A DNA stretch of 64,000 bases, taken from Sorex araneus (taxonomy: Eukaryota > Chordata > Mammalia > Eulipotyphla > Soricidae). The translations under genes were made by a program, and so were the position numbers. The stretch covers positions 102,778,984 through 102,842,983 of the forward strand of contig NC_073306.1 of assembly GCF_027595985.1 (NCBI RefSeq), read 5' to 3'. The notes beneath the pieces were generated by a model. The model made no database searches. It saw only the letters and a program-made list of their open reading frames with translations, and was not told the DNA's origin. The stretch's first letter is position 1, and each line of letters starts with the position of its first letter. Of this stretch, positions 1 to 12,685 are shown one piece after another.

Positions 1-444
1 CATTTTACTATGCGGTCCACACTCGTTGATGGAAAATAAGAAAATCTTACTGACAAAGACTATAAAAATATTAAAAAATTATTAAGGAAATTTATAAATA
101 ACTATTATTAAAAAATAACTATTATTTAAAATAATCTAAGCATTTCAATATTCTACTATTATAATATTACAGTATGTTTGTACATTTACTCTAATTTTAT
201 ATAAAACTATATGTGTTTGAATAAAGATTGACAAAAACATGAAAATTGCAACTTTTAAATAATAGGGCTAAGAGGTAATTTCATATAAAATTAGCACTTC
301 ATACAGTAGTAACACTTCAATCCACTAAATATGACTTTAATCCTATTAGGCCACTTATTACATGTGTTATTTTACCTAAATTTTAATTTCTCTAATCCTT
401 GGTTTCATGTTCATAAAAATAAGAATATTGGCAATCACTCTATT
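1..444. other. AT-rich intergenic sequence
   Basis: No gene, RNA or recognisable repeat seen. Confidence 0.6.
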
Positions 445-1060
445 ACTGTATCATTGTCATCCCATTGTTCGTAGATTTACTCAAGCGGGCACCAGTAACA
501 TCTCTATTCCTCCCAGCCCTGAGATTTTAGCAGCCTCTCCTTACTCGTCTTTCTCAATGATTGGAGGGTCTTTTAGGGCCAGGGTAATGAGACAGGGGAA
601 GGAGACCTATCATTACTGTTTTTGGTATATCGAATATGCCACCGGTAGCTTGCCAGGCTCTGCCCGTGCAGGTGGGATACTCTCCATAGCTTGCCAGGCT
701 CTTATATATAAGAGCCTTATATATTATATATAAGAGAGTAATATATATGTAATATATTTTGTTACATATATATTACAAATATATACAATATATAGAAATA
801 TATATATTACACATATATGTTTTACTTATATATAAGAGCCTTATATATATTATATATAAGAGAGTAAAAAATATATATGTAATATATATTTTACTTATAT
901 ATAAGAACCTTATATATATTATATATATGAGAGTAAAATATATATAATATATATTACATATATATATTTTACTCTCTATGATTTGTGGCCTGCCGTCTGA
1001 ACTCCATCAAATATGGTGTGGTAATTATGGAAAATGGGTAGGAAGTGTCTTATAATGTGT
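445..1060 (-). mobile_element. Form C SINE split by an AT microsatellite
   Basis: Left part 445-700 matches the form C copy at 31358 (gtagatttactcaagcgggc, ccagccctgagattttag, atatcgaatatgccac). The match resumes at about 993 (tctgaactccatcaaata) and runs to about 1050. In the 31.4-kb copy these two parts are contiguous, so about 290 bp of AT repeat interrupts this copy. Confidence 0.8.
701..985. repeat. AT-rich microsatellite/minisatellite
   Basis: Degenerate TA repeat with a recurring tatataagagcc/gagagtaa unit (near 700, 830 and 898), so it is partly a minisatellite of about 65-70 bp period. Open frames across it are meaningless. Confidence 0.85.
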
Positions 1061-1194
1061 CATGTGGCTACACATATTATTGGCAATCATATTAGTCAAA
1101 TGAGTTATTTTAGCTGGTATTAGTAAATTCACAGTAACTAGAACCATATGAAGATGTTAGGAGTACAGGTGATACCATTGCCTTTTAGGAAAGG

Positions 1195-1360
1195 CTCTCT
1201 GAGAGCCAGAGAGATGGTATAGGAATTAAGGCACTCTCTTTGCCCGCAGCATACCTGATTAAGTTCCAGTCACGGCATGTTTCTCCTAGTTCTGGAAAGA
1301 AGGACTCTTGAGCACAGAGCCAGGAGTAATTCCTGAACATTGCCTGGTGGAGCCCACCCC
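1195..1360 (+). mobile_element. Diverged form A SINE
   Basis: Recognisable gagccagagagatggtat head and gagcacagagccaggagtaa tail. Confidence 0.55.
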
Positions 1361-1611
1361 TCCCACTTTTCTCCAAAAGGATTTTATTTACTAATAAAAA
1401 CTGCAAGTAGCTAAACTGCAATCCCATTCCCCGAGTTCCTACTGTTCAACCTTTAAGGAGTGCTGTGGGAAGGAGAAAGAAAGACGAGGAACCCTACCAC
1501 TACTGTCCTTGACCATCAGTGCTAACCCATACCTGGGAATATTTTACTAAACGAAAGAAGATTCACTTCTCATCTGGCATAATAGAATAGGACCTAATGG
1601 TTCAACTGTTG

Positions 1612-1720
1612 TTTTCTTTTCTTTTCTTTTCTTTTCTTTTCTTTTCTTTTCTTTTCTTTTCTTTTCTTTTCTTTTCTTTTCTTTTCTTTTCTTTTCTTTT
1701 TCTTTCTTTTCTTTTCTTTC
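1612..1720 (+). repeat. (TTTTC)n microsatellite
   Basis: About 20 units of TTTTC, ending in slightly irregular units. Confidence 0.95.
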
Positions 1721-2921
1721 TCACACAGAACAAATGCTTCTAAAATATTGCTGGATTATGTGTCTACCACTGCCACATTCTATTTTCCTTCACAGCTCCA
1801 TTGGAAATTTTTAAACCCTCTTCAATTTAGTCTGTTTTTATTTGTATTCAGAATAAGATTGAGTGTGTGTGCCAGGGGACAACTTGGCCATTAAAAAAAA
1901 ATTCTATGTGACTACATATATTTTTATCAATTTGGGAAAACTATCAAAGCAGGCATTTTCACTTAAAAGCTTGGAAATAAAGCAGATATTATCTGGTTGG
2001 GGGAGAGCTGGGGAAATCGCTATAGCAAAAAAATTCCTTTTGTGTATCCAATTTCACATTGCTGTTGTCATGTACAGGATGTATATTCAAATGTGTTTGC
2101 ATACTTCTAAACTGATCATACATCAAAATTAGAGCCATATTGTTCCCTTTACAGTGAAACTGTTTATATAGGAAATATTGTACCAAACATAGCCTGTCTC
2201 CACCCTGGGTTGTGACTGATTACAGAGTGAGATAAAAGCACTTATGTCCAACAAGAGCAGAAAAGCCTATATGTATGCAGGGAATCAAAAGAAGGTGTGA
2301 TTCTAACACAAACACTATTATCAATAAAAAAAAAAAAAAGAAAAAAGAAAAGACTGCTGGAGTATATGCAAATTCAGAGGAAGGAAAAAGCATACCCTTA
2401 CACAATGACAGATTGAAAACTAGGGGTTGAGTTTAGATAACTATAGAATTCAGTTGGTACAGTATAAAACAGCCCTGGATCACATTTTATTTTCATGTGA
2501 CCAACTGAATTAATCATTTACAACAGACAGATATGGCCCACTAAAGGAAATCCATTTCCTAATTCACTGTAGGAAACAGCAATTTAAGGCCGACCAATTG
2601 ATTCTTTAGTATATTTCCTGGAAGGACTTACAGTTAGTTTCAATAATTTCGGTTGAATTTTGCCTCTTCTGTCAGCAGCTAATTTTTTCATCTTTTTTGT
2701 TCAAAACCTTGCTACAAGGTGAAAATAAAATAGGAGTAACTAATTATCCTGTAAATCCAGGTTATGTTGTTAAGTCAACAGAATTGTAAATTTGGTAAAG
2801 AGTTAAGGAATTTTAGGTATTTTAACAAATACTTTGTTAGTGAGATCCTATGGATAATCTAAATATAGAGATTGGGTTCTAATATTATTTAACTAGTAAA
2901 AATTGATTTTAAAAACAAGCA
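1721..2921. other. Unique-looking intergenic sequence
   Basis: No gene found. A short A-rich tract at 2325-2350 is the only simple repeat. Small open frames have no recognisable product. Confidence 0.55.
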
Positions 2922-2936
2922 AGAAGTCATAATTCT

Positions 2937-3122
2937 GGGTTGTTTTTTTTTTTTTTTTTTTTTTTTGGTCACACCAGCAACTCACAGGGGTTACTCCTGG
3001 CTCATGAACTCAGGAATTATACCTGGCAGTGCTCGGAGGACCATATGGGATGCTGGGAATTGAACCCCGGTTGGCTGCGTGCAAGGCAAATGCTCTACCC
3101 GATGTGCTATTGCTCCAGTCCT
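2937..3122 (-). mobile_element. Form A SINE with 15-bp TSD
   Basis: Poly-T, ggtcacacc, then the form A body in reverse to tgctattgctccagtcct. Flanked by agaagtcataattct at 2922-2936 and 3123-3137, a perfect TSD showing L1-type retroposition. Confidence 0.92.
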
Positions 3123-3297
3123 AGAAGTCATAATTCTAACATGTACCTCTTATAAAGTCAAACAAATTGTATTGATAAAACTGTTTTGGTAAATCCAAAA
3201 TACTGAAATTTTGATTTATGAATGATAGTTAACCATTAAATCTGTTTTACTTTATTGCCTTGAGGTTTTTTTATGTAAAAGAAAAAAGTGTTATCAG

Positions 3298-3412
3298 GGA
3301 TTGGAAAGATAGCTCTAGGTTTAATCCCTGGCATTGGGAGATGCCCTGAGCAATCACCAGGAATGAAGTCTAAGCACCCATGGGGAGTAGCTCCAAGCTT
3401 GCTGGGTATGAA
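3298..3412 (+). mobile_element. Diverged form A SINE
   Basis: ggattggaaagatagctc head and ccctgagcaatcaccagga body, heavily mutated. Confidence 0.5.
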
Positions 3413-3524
3413 GTAAACTTCATTAAAAATTTTCAAATGTCAGAAGATAGACTTATTCCAAGGTGTTCCAAAAAAAAAACTAGGTAAGCTGCCCACTAAA
3501 TAAAAGGATTTTCAAGGGGAGAAA

Positions 3525-3692
3525 AGGCAGTTCAAGGGTTAGGAAGCATGCCTTGCATGAGGCTTACCAGGTTAGTTTCCCATCACTACATATTTGCCGG
3601 GTCACTGCCAGTAGCGATCCCTGAATACAAAGGGAAGAGTAAGTCCTGAGCACAGGTGGGTGTAGTCCTGTCCCCTCAGAACACAACAAAAA
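3525..3692 (+). mobile_element. Diverged form A SINE
   Basis: gcatgccttgcatgaggc, then gagtaagtcctgagcaca and an A-rich tail. Confidence 0.6.
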
Positions 3693-4334
3693 AACCCACA
3701 AAACTGGAATGGAATCTTTAATAATAGAAGTGGGAGGAATATGATTTTTGTTACTGTAATCCTTAAAATTGAATAAAATATATTTTAAAGTATATTTGAA
3801 TTATATACTTTGTATAGAAAAAAATTTAAATATATATAAAATAATTTAAATATATAAATTATTTAAAATATATTTAACTTACATTATCATTAAAATTTGA
3901 ATATAGTTTCATCTGGCCCACCATCCATATTTTAAAAATAGGGAAGCCAAGATCTAGTATTGAAATGAAAGAACCAAATAATATTCTGATGTTTGTGGTA
4001 AAACTTCCTCAGTCACCACTCTTCCTGTGTCTCCCATTTCTTCTTTCTTTTAGTTTACTTCTTGAGCCCTGAAATGTTTTATCTTTAAGTTTTTAATAGC
4101 AAGGCAAAAACAAAATACTCAGTGCTCCAATATCCTAGCAGTTTCATCATATTACTTCCCTTTCTGTTCTCAATTCTTAAAGAACATTTTCTTTCTTTTA
4201 TTTTAATAATGTAGGAATACTGCTATTTATTCAGTCATTGATTAAGCTGATTGAATTGGGCATGAACTCCACATTACTTTTGTTAATTCTATTCCAAAAG
4301 TTAACTTTATTTCATTATTTTATTATTATTCCCC
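3693..4334. other. AT-rich intergenic sequence
   Basis: Low-complexity AT at 3775-3890. Nothing else recognised. Confidence 0.55.
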
Positions 4335-4605
4335 CCTTTTTTTTAATTCACTGTGAGATACAGTTACAAAGCTTTCATGTTTGAGCTTCGGTTATATAAT
4401 CATCAAACACCCATCCCTTCACCAGTGACACTTTCCACCACCAAAATCCCCAGTATTCCACCCCCACCCCCGTTCCAACCCTTCCCCTGCCTGTGTGGCA
4501 GACAATTTCCCCCATACTCTTTCTTTACTTTGGTTACATTTGATATTTCGACATCAGTCTCACCGCCACTCAAACCTGCCCAAAAGGCAATGCTAGACGA
4601 TTTGT
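4335..4605 (-). mobile_element. L1 3' untranslated end
   Basis: In reverse: ttaattcactgtgagatac, the caccagtg motif and a C-rich tract, then ggcagacaatttccc. Same family as 17224-17660 and related to the 3' ends of the + strand L1 copies (cacggtgattcactaatta). Confidence 0.8.
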
Positions 4606-4925
4606 TTTGTATTGCTTGCTATGGATAGAATATAATGTCCAGGAAATTCTGTTTCGTTCTCTTCCGGAAGCTTTAATTTATAGTCACTGGACCTTGGCCA
4701 CTGATGAGATTACATGTCACCAGGGGCAGTTTGTGGGTGGGACTGCCAAGCTACTGGAAAACTGGGAACCTGAGGGGAGGAGGCCGAGTCCTGATCCAAG
4801 TGAGCCTGGGACTCTCAGTCATGGGTTCCTGTCTACCTCTGTGCTAGGGGTCCTAAATGCATCTTTTGATCTCTTTCAAGAATTATGTCTCTCTGAAATA
4901 AGGCCAATAAATGAGCTTATATAGG
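4606..4925. repeat. Unclassified dispersed repeat, copy 1
   Basis: 4660-4850 shares a long diverged match with 26135-26330 (tatagtcactggaccttggc, actgccaagctactggaaaa, aggccgagtc). It is not a SINE head or L1 tail that I recognise. Confidence 0.6.
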
Positions 4926-6500
4926 TGGTTTGTAAGTGTGTCTCCCACAAACCTAACTTTTGGCATTTAATTCTTGATAAATTTTGCCCCAAGTTGTTGG
5001 TGTCTGGCCAAAACCACAGCAGCAATTTTGGGGTATCTGGAAGTTTTAAGGCATCATGAGGCTGCTGATGCACTTGCCCCACAGGTACAGGTTTGTCTGC
5101 TGGCAGCACCGTAGCCCCTTACAGAACATTTTTATGTCATATCATCTTTGGTCTACTCATCCACCAATTCCCACAGTTGACTTTAGTTTTGCTAAACTTT
5201 ATTGTCATTCCCCTATATTACATTACAGCTTTATTCTGGCAGAAAATTTTGCATATTTTATCCACTGCAACATTCTCATTACCTTGGATAATGCCTTACT
5301 CAACATAGGTACTTAATAATTACTTGTCAAATAAGTAAGTCATGGCAGAGTCCCTATCACTTGCAAATAAAACAAATTCTCAAATAAAACTTCATAGCAA
5401 TCTAAAAGGAAAAAGAAATGCTCGATCGAAAATCCCAGTATAGGATAATATAAACATAAACAACTTAATGGTTCTAATACAATTAAGTTGTTATTAGAAA
5501 TCAAGTTTTAATCCAACATTGTCACTCAAAAACTTTCTCAATTTTATATTTTTCAATGTAGGTGGGATATACTTCCATTTTCCATTAAGTCCTGCAATTT
5601 AGAGGCTTATATATCCCCCTTTGATTTTGCCTGTCAACCTGCCAGTTTATTTCTGAGTTCATCTTTGCCTTGTCAAATACAGCCAATAGAATCAAGGTAT
5701 ATTTCTGTTTGCCAAAATCCCCACGCATCCAAGTAATCATAAATGACACATTTTACCTCTGCACATTATTTGTTCTTTGACTTCCATATAATATGGCTGC
5801 CATTTTCTTATCCCCCAATTACAATTAATTGTTCAAAACTTAGTCTTCTTTCAATAAGGAAAAACGTAACAGTGATGAGTAAAGATAATAGCTTATTTCT
5901 AGCTGTACTTGTCAGTTGAAGGATAGTTAGAGCTTTATTTCCCAAGTCTTGTCTGCTGAAGAACCCAGGTTCAATAATCAGTTTCTACTTGGAAAATTCC
6001 ATTCTCCAAAAATTCCATGGTAAAGGAAAAAAATCAGTGATTCCTGAAATATCTGCTGAGACATAATATGTGGCACTTTTGCTCAGATCCCACTCACCAA
6101 ATCAATTCATAAGGTAATGTCTAACCCAATAGTTTGGAGTATATTCCTGTCATGTAAGGAGAGATTCTATAGTAAAAGAAGACCTACAGAAATGTATGAA
6201 ATGAAGAATATAGTAAATATTGCAGGATTGGTATTATTGTCTGCTATGGTTATAATTTAAGTATTGTTATCATAGGACAACAAGCCTAGAGGGATTCTAG
6301 AAAGTCTAGAAGATGATTATCAGAGATAATCACTCAATTCTCCCTATTTCTATAATTGCATGTGAGTCATGAAGACAAATGTGATGGATTCCATTTTGAA
6401 TGTGTTGAGTTTATGACTGTGAAATCTTTGAATAGTGCTTTTTCCTCAGTTAAGAAACATTGTTTCATTTTTTATCATCTCTGAGAGTACCATCATCATC
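4926..6500. other. Intergenic sequence without recognised features
   Basis: AT-rich. No exon-like frame, no RNA gene and no clear repeat. Confidence 0.55.
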
Positions 6501-6514
6501 AAAAGTAGGTTTTG

Positions 6515-7165
6515 CCCGAGTGCCCTAGAACAGATGACTGGTTGAAGAAACTTTGGTACATCTATACAATGGAATACTATGCAGCTGTTAGAAAAAAGGA
6601 GGTCATGAATTTTGTATATAAGTGTATCGGCATGGAAAGTATCATGCTAAGTGAAATGAGTCAGAAAGAGACAGACATAGAAAGATTGCACTCATCTGTG
6701 GAATATAGAATAACAGAGTAGGAGACTAACACCCAAGACTAGTAGAAATAAGTACCAGGAGGCTGACTCCATGGCTTGGAGGCTGGCCTCACATTCTGGG
6801 AAGAGGGCAATTCAGAGAAAGGATCACCAAGTATAATGAGGTCGGAGGCCATGCGGGGGAAGAGTGATGCGGGCTGAATGTAGACTAGAGACTGAACACA
6901 GTGGCCAGTCAACACCTTTATTGCAAACCACAACACCTAATTAGAGAGAGAGAACAAAAGGGAATACCCTGCCACAGTGGTGGGGTGGGGGGAGATGGGA
7001 TTGGGGAGGGTAGGAGGGATGCTGGGTTTACTGGTGGTGGAGAATGGGCACTGGTGAAGGGATGGGTTCTCGAACTTTGTATGAGGGAAACAAGAGCACA
7101 AAGATGAGTAAATCTGTAACTGTACTCTCACGGTGATTCACTAATTAAAAATAAAGAAAGAAAAA
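6515..7165 (+). mobile_element. 5'-truncated L1 with 14-bp TSD
   Basis: Starts inside ORF2 (residues YIYTMEYYAAVRKKE, the conserved C-terminal L1 motif, near 6560), then a G-rich 3' UTR and A tail. TSD aaaagtaggttttg at 6501-6514 and 7166-7179. Confidence 0.95.
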
Positions 7166-7179
7166 AAAAGTAGGTTTTG

Positions 7180-8020
7180 TTTTCTTTTTAAAGTCTCTAC
7201 TGTGTATTAAATAGTCAAGAAATAGAATTTCAGCCAATGCTGAGCAAGGAACAATGCGCCCTTACTCTGCAAGACATCACATCGCCTCAGAGTCAGTGTC
7301 TCACTCATCTACTCTGTTTTATCTGCATTAGACAAAAAACATTGTTTTTAGCTCTCATTAAATCTCACAGTCATATAGGAATATGGAACCAGAGACGTTT
7401 AGGGCCACCTGTCAGTGGTCATTTTCATATCACCGTGATTTCTGCCAGAAAAGGCTGTTGTGCCATCACAGATCTGAGATCACTGAATGTCAAGGATGGA
7501 CATTCAATGGGAGAGATTATAAAATATCTTCTGGTTCACTATTTTTCTCTTTGTGGAAATCTTTTCCATTTCCCAAATACTTCTATAACTCAATAGCTAC
7601 GTAAACATTTGTAAATCATTGAGGCAAGTGTCACGTTGCAAGTGACTTACTCTCCAATTCTTAGTTTCCCCATCTGTAAAACCTGGGAAATAATGTGGAG
7701 CTATTTCTTACAAACATGCTTGTCGTGAGATACAAAATAAAATAACTTCCACAGATGTAGAAGATATCATTATTATTTTCATCCCTATCTTACGGAATAC
7801 TAGAACCAAGGCCTTTCTCTCAAAATCATGTCATCAACAAACTTAACCTAAGTAAAACACATCCAAGTAAAACATAGATGTGAAACTACATTTTTTTCAG
7901 ATTTAAGATAGTGTATGATATCTTTAAAACTAGATATTTAGAAAGTAATAGTATCTAGAATACATATATATGTGGTATATGTGCACATTTATAATAATTG
8001 CTTGGAGGTGAGATTAATTT
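7180..8020. other. Intergenic sequence with one MIR remnant
   Basis: 7640-7755 resembles a MIR core (agtttccccatctgtaaaac). The rest is unassigned. Confidence 0.5.
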
Positions 8021-8030
8021 AAAAGGTACC

Positions 8031-8219
8031 ATTGCTGGGGCTGGAATGATAGTAAAACTGGATATGGCATGTACTTGGCATGCACCTGACACAAATTTGA
8101 TCCGCGGCATCACATATAGTCCTCCGAGTTTGCCAGGAGTAACTCCTGAGTGCAGAACCAGGACTAACCCTGAGCATTTTGGGATGTGCCCTCCCCCCAA
8201 AAAAATTAATAAATAAGAT
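8031..8219 (+). mobile_element. Form A SINE
   Basis: ggggctggaatgatag head to an ataaataagata tail. Flanked by aaaaggtacc at 8021-8030 and 8220-8229 (10-bp TSD). Confidence 0.9.
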
Positions 8220-8356
8220 AAAAGGTACCTTTACATAAATTATGAAAAAAGCTTTAATGTGAAAACAAGGTTTCAAAGGAGTATTTCCCAAAATTTTAGT
8301 CAGTCTTCAAATAATTTTTCTCAGATCATTAAACACATTGTAAAGCAGCCTCTTCT

Positions 8357-8529
8357 GGGAGCTGGAAAGATAGTACATTGGGTAGAGTCCTTTGCCTTGC
8401 ATGCAATCAACCTGGGTTCAATCCTCAGTATTCCATGTGGTCCCCAAGCATCTCCAAAAATAATTCCTAAGTGTATAGCAGAAGTAACTCTGGTTATCAC
8501 TGGGTGTGGTCTCAAAACCTAAATAAATA
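8357..8529 (+). mobile_element. Form A SINE, tail split by a form B insertion
   Basis: gagctggaaagatagtac head and gtgtggtctcaaaac end. Its A-rich tail continues at 8780 after the nested element. Confidence 0.85.
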
Positions 8530-8779
8530 GCACTGTAGCACTATCATCCCATTGTTCATCAATTTGCTTGAGCAGGCACCAGTAATGTCTCCATTGTGAG
8601 ACTTGTTACTGTTTTGGGCATCTCGCATATGCCACGCGTAGCTTGCCAGGCTCTGCTGTGTGGGTGGGATATTCTCGGTAGCTTGCCGGGCTCTCCGAGA
8701 GGGACAGAGGAATCGAACCTGGGTTGGCCGCGTGCAAAGCAAACGCCTTACCCGCTGTGCTATCGTTCCAATCCAGTCT
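8530..8779 (-). mobile_element. Form B SINE nested in the preceding SINE tail
   Basis: Nearly complete copy with a well-kept B-box region (ggaatcgaacctgggttgg in reverse). TSD ctaaataaata at 8519-8529 and 8780-8790. Confidence 0.95.
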
Positions 8780-8799
8780 CTAAATAAATAAAAAGCAAA

Positions 8800-9516
8800 G
8801 TAACATAACAACATTCTCATCCTTTAAGGACATCAGCAAGGCCCTTATATTTGTTGGTATTGGCAGAATGGTCAGCTCTTACTAAATTTTCTATAGTCTA
8901 GTTCTTCTCTTATTTCATCACATGCCGCTTGTAATAATGTAAAACTTCTCTACTATGGTCACTATTAACTTCTATGAGGATTGGAGGATCATGAAATACC
9001 TGATCCAATTCAGAAGAATATTAAATTCATTTATTCCTCTATCAGTGAGATTTTTATTGGCCTGAAGAAAAGCCATCACTAGAATTGGGCGGGCTGTGGG
9101 GTGCTCATTGCTACCTCCAACTGTACAACCAACAAGGGCCAGGACTAAGCCAAAGTGTCAGGAGTTCAGAAAACAGTCTAGTTTCTGAGCTTTGTAGAAG
9201 GAGGACGCTTGTGACTACTTTTTCTTCAGAGAGGGAATACCAAGAAAATAGTTTATGTGATACATTCAATATCAGAAAGCTAAAAAGGTAATAGAGTAAA
9301 TAAACACAAAACAAGAATTATTGTATTCCAAAGTCTTTTCTCCTAACCATTTTCCATTTTTCTCTAGGAATTGCCTTTAATCTAAATCTAGTTCATCCAA
9401 ATTAGGGACATGATTGAATTAAAATTAAAAGTTAATTGAAAGTAATCTCTATAGCATCATCTGGCATATTCCTAGAAGACAATAGACATCCTTGACCAAA
9501 TCTCTATAAAAGGCAC
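8800..9516. other. Intergenic sequence without recognised features
   Basis: No coding or repeat signal that I can support. Confidence 0.5.
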
Positions 9517-9662
9517 TGGGGCCAGAGAAATAACTCAAATGGTTGGGGCATATGATTTTCATGTAGGAGACCTAGGTCTGATGCAGGCATTCTGTGGCCC
9601 TGACAAGTCACCAGCTGGAATTAGCTCCAAGTATCCCCAAATGTAACCCAAAACACAAGAAA
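9517..9662 (+). mobile_element. Diverged form A SINE
   Basis: ggggccagagaaataactc head, short body, acccaaaacacaaga end. Confidence 0.65.
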
Positions 9663-9785
9663 CATCATATATCCTTACTGTGGACCAACCGGGGGAGATA
9701 GACAGAGTTTTAATACCTATGATGATTTTCAACTTTTCCCACTCTATGTGAACTGACAGTGATAAGTTTAAGAAATAACCTGTGT

Positions 9786-10189
9786 GGAGGTTTGCTCCAT
9801 GGCTTGGAAGCTGGCAGCAAATGCTGGGGGAAAAGGCAACCCAGACAGAGAAGGGAATACCAAGTAAAGGGGATTTGGAGAATCCGCTCGGGATAGGAGA
9901 TGAGTGCTAAAAGTAGACTATAGACTGAACATGATGGCCACTCAATACCTCTATTGCAAATCACAACACCCAAAAGGAGAGAGAGAGCAAAAGGAAATGC
10001 CCTGCCGCAGAGGCTGGGGGGTTAGGGGGAGAGCTTGGGGGTGGGAGGGAAACTGGGACCATTTGTGGTAGAGAATGGGCACTGGTGGAGGGATGGTTAC
10101 TCTATCATTCTATAACTGAAACACAAGCATGGACTTTTGTATGCCTACAACTGTACCACATGGTGTTTCACTAATAAAAAATTAAAAAA
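9786..10189 (+). mobile_element. L1 3' UTR-only insertion with 13-bp TSD
   Basis: Shares the tccatggcttgga...gagaatgggcactggt backbone of the other L1 copies but is more diverged and contains no ORF2. TSD aaataacctgtgt at 9773-9785 and 10190-10202. Confidence 0.92.
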
Positions 10190-10202
10190 AAATAACCTGT
10201 GT

Positions 10203-12544
10203 AAGGTTATAAAATCACCAAGCAAAGAGGAACTAAGCATGGAAGTTCAACTCAGGGGATCTGAAATTTATCTACCATCTTCCCTGGGCCCTCTACTCAC
10301 TCTGCTCCATGCAGCAGCCCTGGTACCTGAGGGTAAAGGACAAGAAGCATTAGCCTTTCCTGATCCTGACCAGAACAAAAAGCAAACCAGCTGGAAAGGG
10401 TCCTGCAGTTGTTTCACAGTAATGCAGACTTGAGAAGGAGCCGGCCTCAACATCAGGAATGTGCAACTCTATCCACTGCTGATTTTTCCTCCCCAAAGAG
10501 AGCCTCTCTGGAACGTAAACTTTAACCAAGAATTGGATTTTTCTTACAATGTCAACAATTACTTGGTTATTAAAGAAAAAAATCATGGGGGTAGACAGCA
10601 GATGGACACATCTAACAGGGGGGCAGAGTGGAGGAAGCAGTTTTCCAGGTTGTGGAGAAATTGTTCAAGGACAATTTGTGTGTGAAAATATAACCCCTAT
10701 AAATCTGCCAGAGCTGAGAGGGCTAAAGACACTCAACTGCAAAAATATAATGTGTCTCTATAGCAAAGCTGACCATGGGCTTAATTTAGGCATACGCTGT
10801 GTTTGTGTTGGGTTTCAGGGTTTTTTTTTTTTTCTTACCCCAGTGAGACATGGGAAACAAAAAAGTAAACTGATATTGGTTTGCCTTTTCCCATTAATAG
10901 CATCTTGTGCATCATGATATTTTTAGAGCTATGATTCAAAATATAAATGTCTATGCCATATTTCAGACCAGTGAGCACATCATTGCCATGGCGATAGAAT
11001 ATTGACAGAGGAACAAGAGAGCCAAGTGTTGTTCCCAATTTCACCATCAACTTTCTTGCTCTTGTGGCACAGCTAAATGATACGGAAGAGCTAATCCATT
11101 ATTTAGCCAGTTGAGAATTGCCTAAGAAGCTCATTCAACCCATTAGAATACGTCACATTAGAGCAAGAATTTTATTTTTCTTGTTCATGCTCGCTTCCCA
11201 GTGCTTTAACCATGACTACTTTATTGTAAAAGGTCAATCATTACTTATGACATTAATAAATGAGTCATTCATCCATTTATCCATCCTCAAAGATTAGTAC
11301 AAAATATATTTAGGTTTTTCTTTCATAAGATGACGAATGATTCTTATTATCTTACTCAACTTTCTCTCTGAGATCATGGGTAAATTACTAACATACTTCC
11401 ATATTACTCTAACTGCTGGTCCATGACTGGGCCTGGGTATTGTAGGAAGTAAGCGTACTCAGCTGAGTTCAAGGAATGTTCGAGGATTCAAGGAGACCAA
11501 ACCCAGGCTATCTGCTACAGTCCTGTGAGACCTCTCCTTGGCTGATGCATGATTTTGGAATACAAACATCTCTGAAAAAATGTTGCACCAACAAATATTT
11601 CCACTTAATTTTCAGCCCCTCTCTTGTCATATCCTTATAGTGTGGCTCATGCTTACTTGTTCTTTTCACCAACTTGGACAATGTAGGTGACAAAAAAACC
11701 TAAGAGTTGTCCCCAAATTTATTGATCTCTTGATAATCAGGTTTCAGTTTTATTTTACCACCAATTAAAAAATGACTGATGTCAACTTTTGTTGGAGGTT
11801 TTAGATTTCTGATACGACCTTGGTTTTCTCACTACTCTTTTCCAGCCTATTGTTTCCTCATCTATCTTGGATAGGCAACAATTGGACCAGATCAGAGGCA
11901 ACAAGATGGTAACATAGAGAGTTGATGGTAACATGGAGAGTTGGTGGAAACCACTGTTAAGTCTTACTGAACCTGTGTAGCAGGTTTTGATTGGAGAAGT
12001 ATAGGGGGAAGAGATAGGGAGAGAGACAGAGGGGCATTCAAGGAGATGAATGGAGAGTTTGAAGGGAGAATAAAGGTGTAGACTTTTGAATCTTAGTGCC
12101 TTTTGAATCTCACATGGGAAAAAATGGGACCCATGCCCTATCTAAATAGTTTGCTTTCCTAGTGTCCTAAGATCCACACCACTCCTAATTTCAAACTCCT
12201 GGACAAGCTCTGATTTTCTTTCCATTTGTGATTTATTATTCTGGAATTGTGTGAAATACTATTGGTTTTGGGGTCACTGATAGATATCTAGTGAGGATCT
12301 ACATCCTAAGTAAAAGTGTGTTGTCATTATTTATTTACTAAGATCACAAGGAAACTTGATATTGAGTGTCAGTTTCCTCACTAGTAATGAGAGAATTAAA
12401 CAGAATTCCAGGCAACCTACTGGTCTCTTGTGTAAAATAAAGCTGAAAGATAGGATATTGCCTATGCATTGTTATTCAAATATGATCAGAAATCAGAAAT
12501 GTAGTTTGTTTTTCAGAAAAGCTAGTTGGATCTAACCTAACAGT
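10203..12544. other. Long intergenic stretch without recognised features
   Basis: About 2.3 kb with no recognisable gene or young repeat. A possible MIR fragment lies near 12365 (gtcagtttcctcactag). Confidence 0.5.
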
Positions 12545-12685
12545 CTGGTAGTTCTCAGGATCTACTTTCATGGCCCATGTGCTAGGGTAGTTCACGGTGG
12601 AGCTCTGGAAACCACATGGTATGGGATTCAAACTAGGGTCACCACATGCAAAGTAAATGCTTAACGCTATACTCTCCATCCCAGA
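12545..12685 (-). mobile_element. Diverged form A SINE
   Basis: gggattcaaactagggtcac...ctctccatcccag resembles a reversed SINE head. Confidence 0.55.

Noticed and set aside
445..733. 108-residue open frame at 407-733
   Set aside because: It translates a SINE and part of an AT repeat, with no protein resemblance.
6515..7165. Intact retrotransposon able to move
   Set aside because: All four young L1 copies (6515, 9786, 19533, 22897) are heavily 5'-truncated and lack reverse transcriptase and endonuclease domains.
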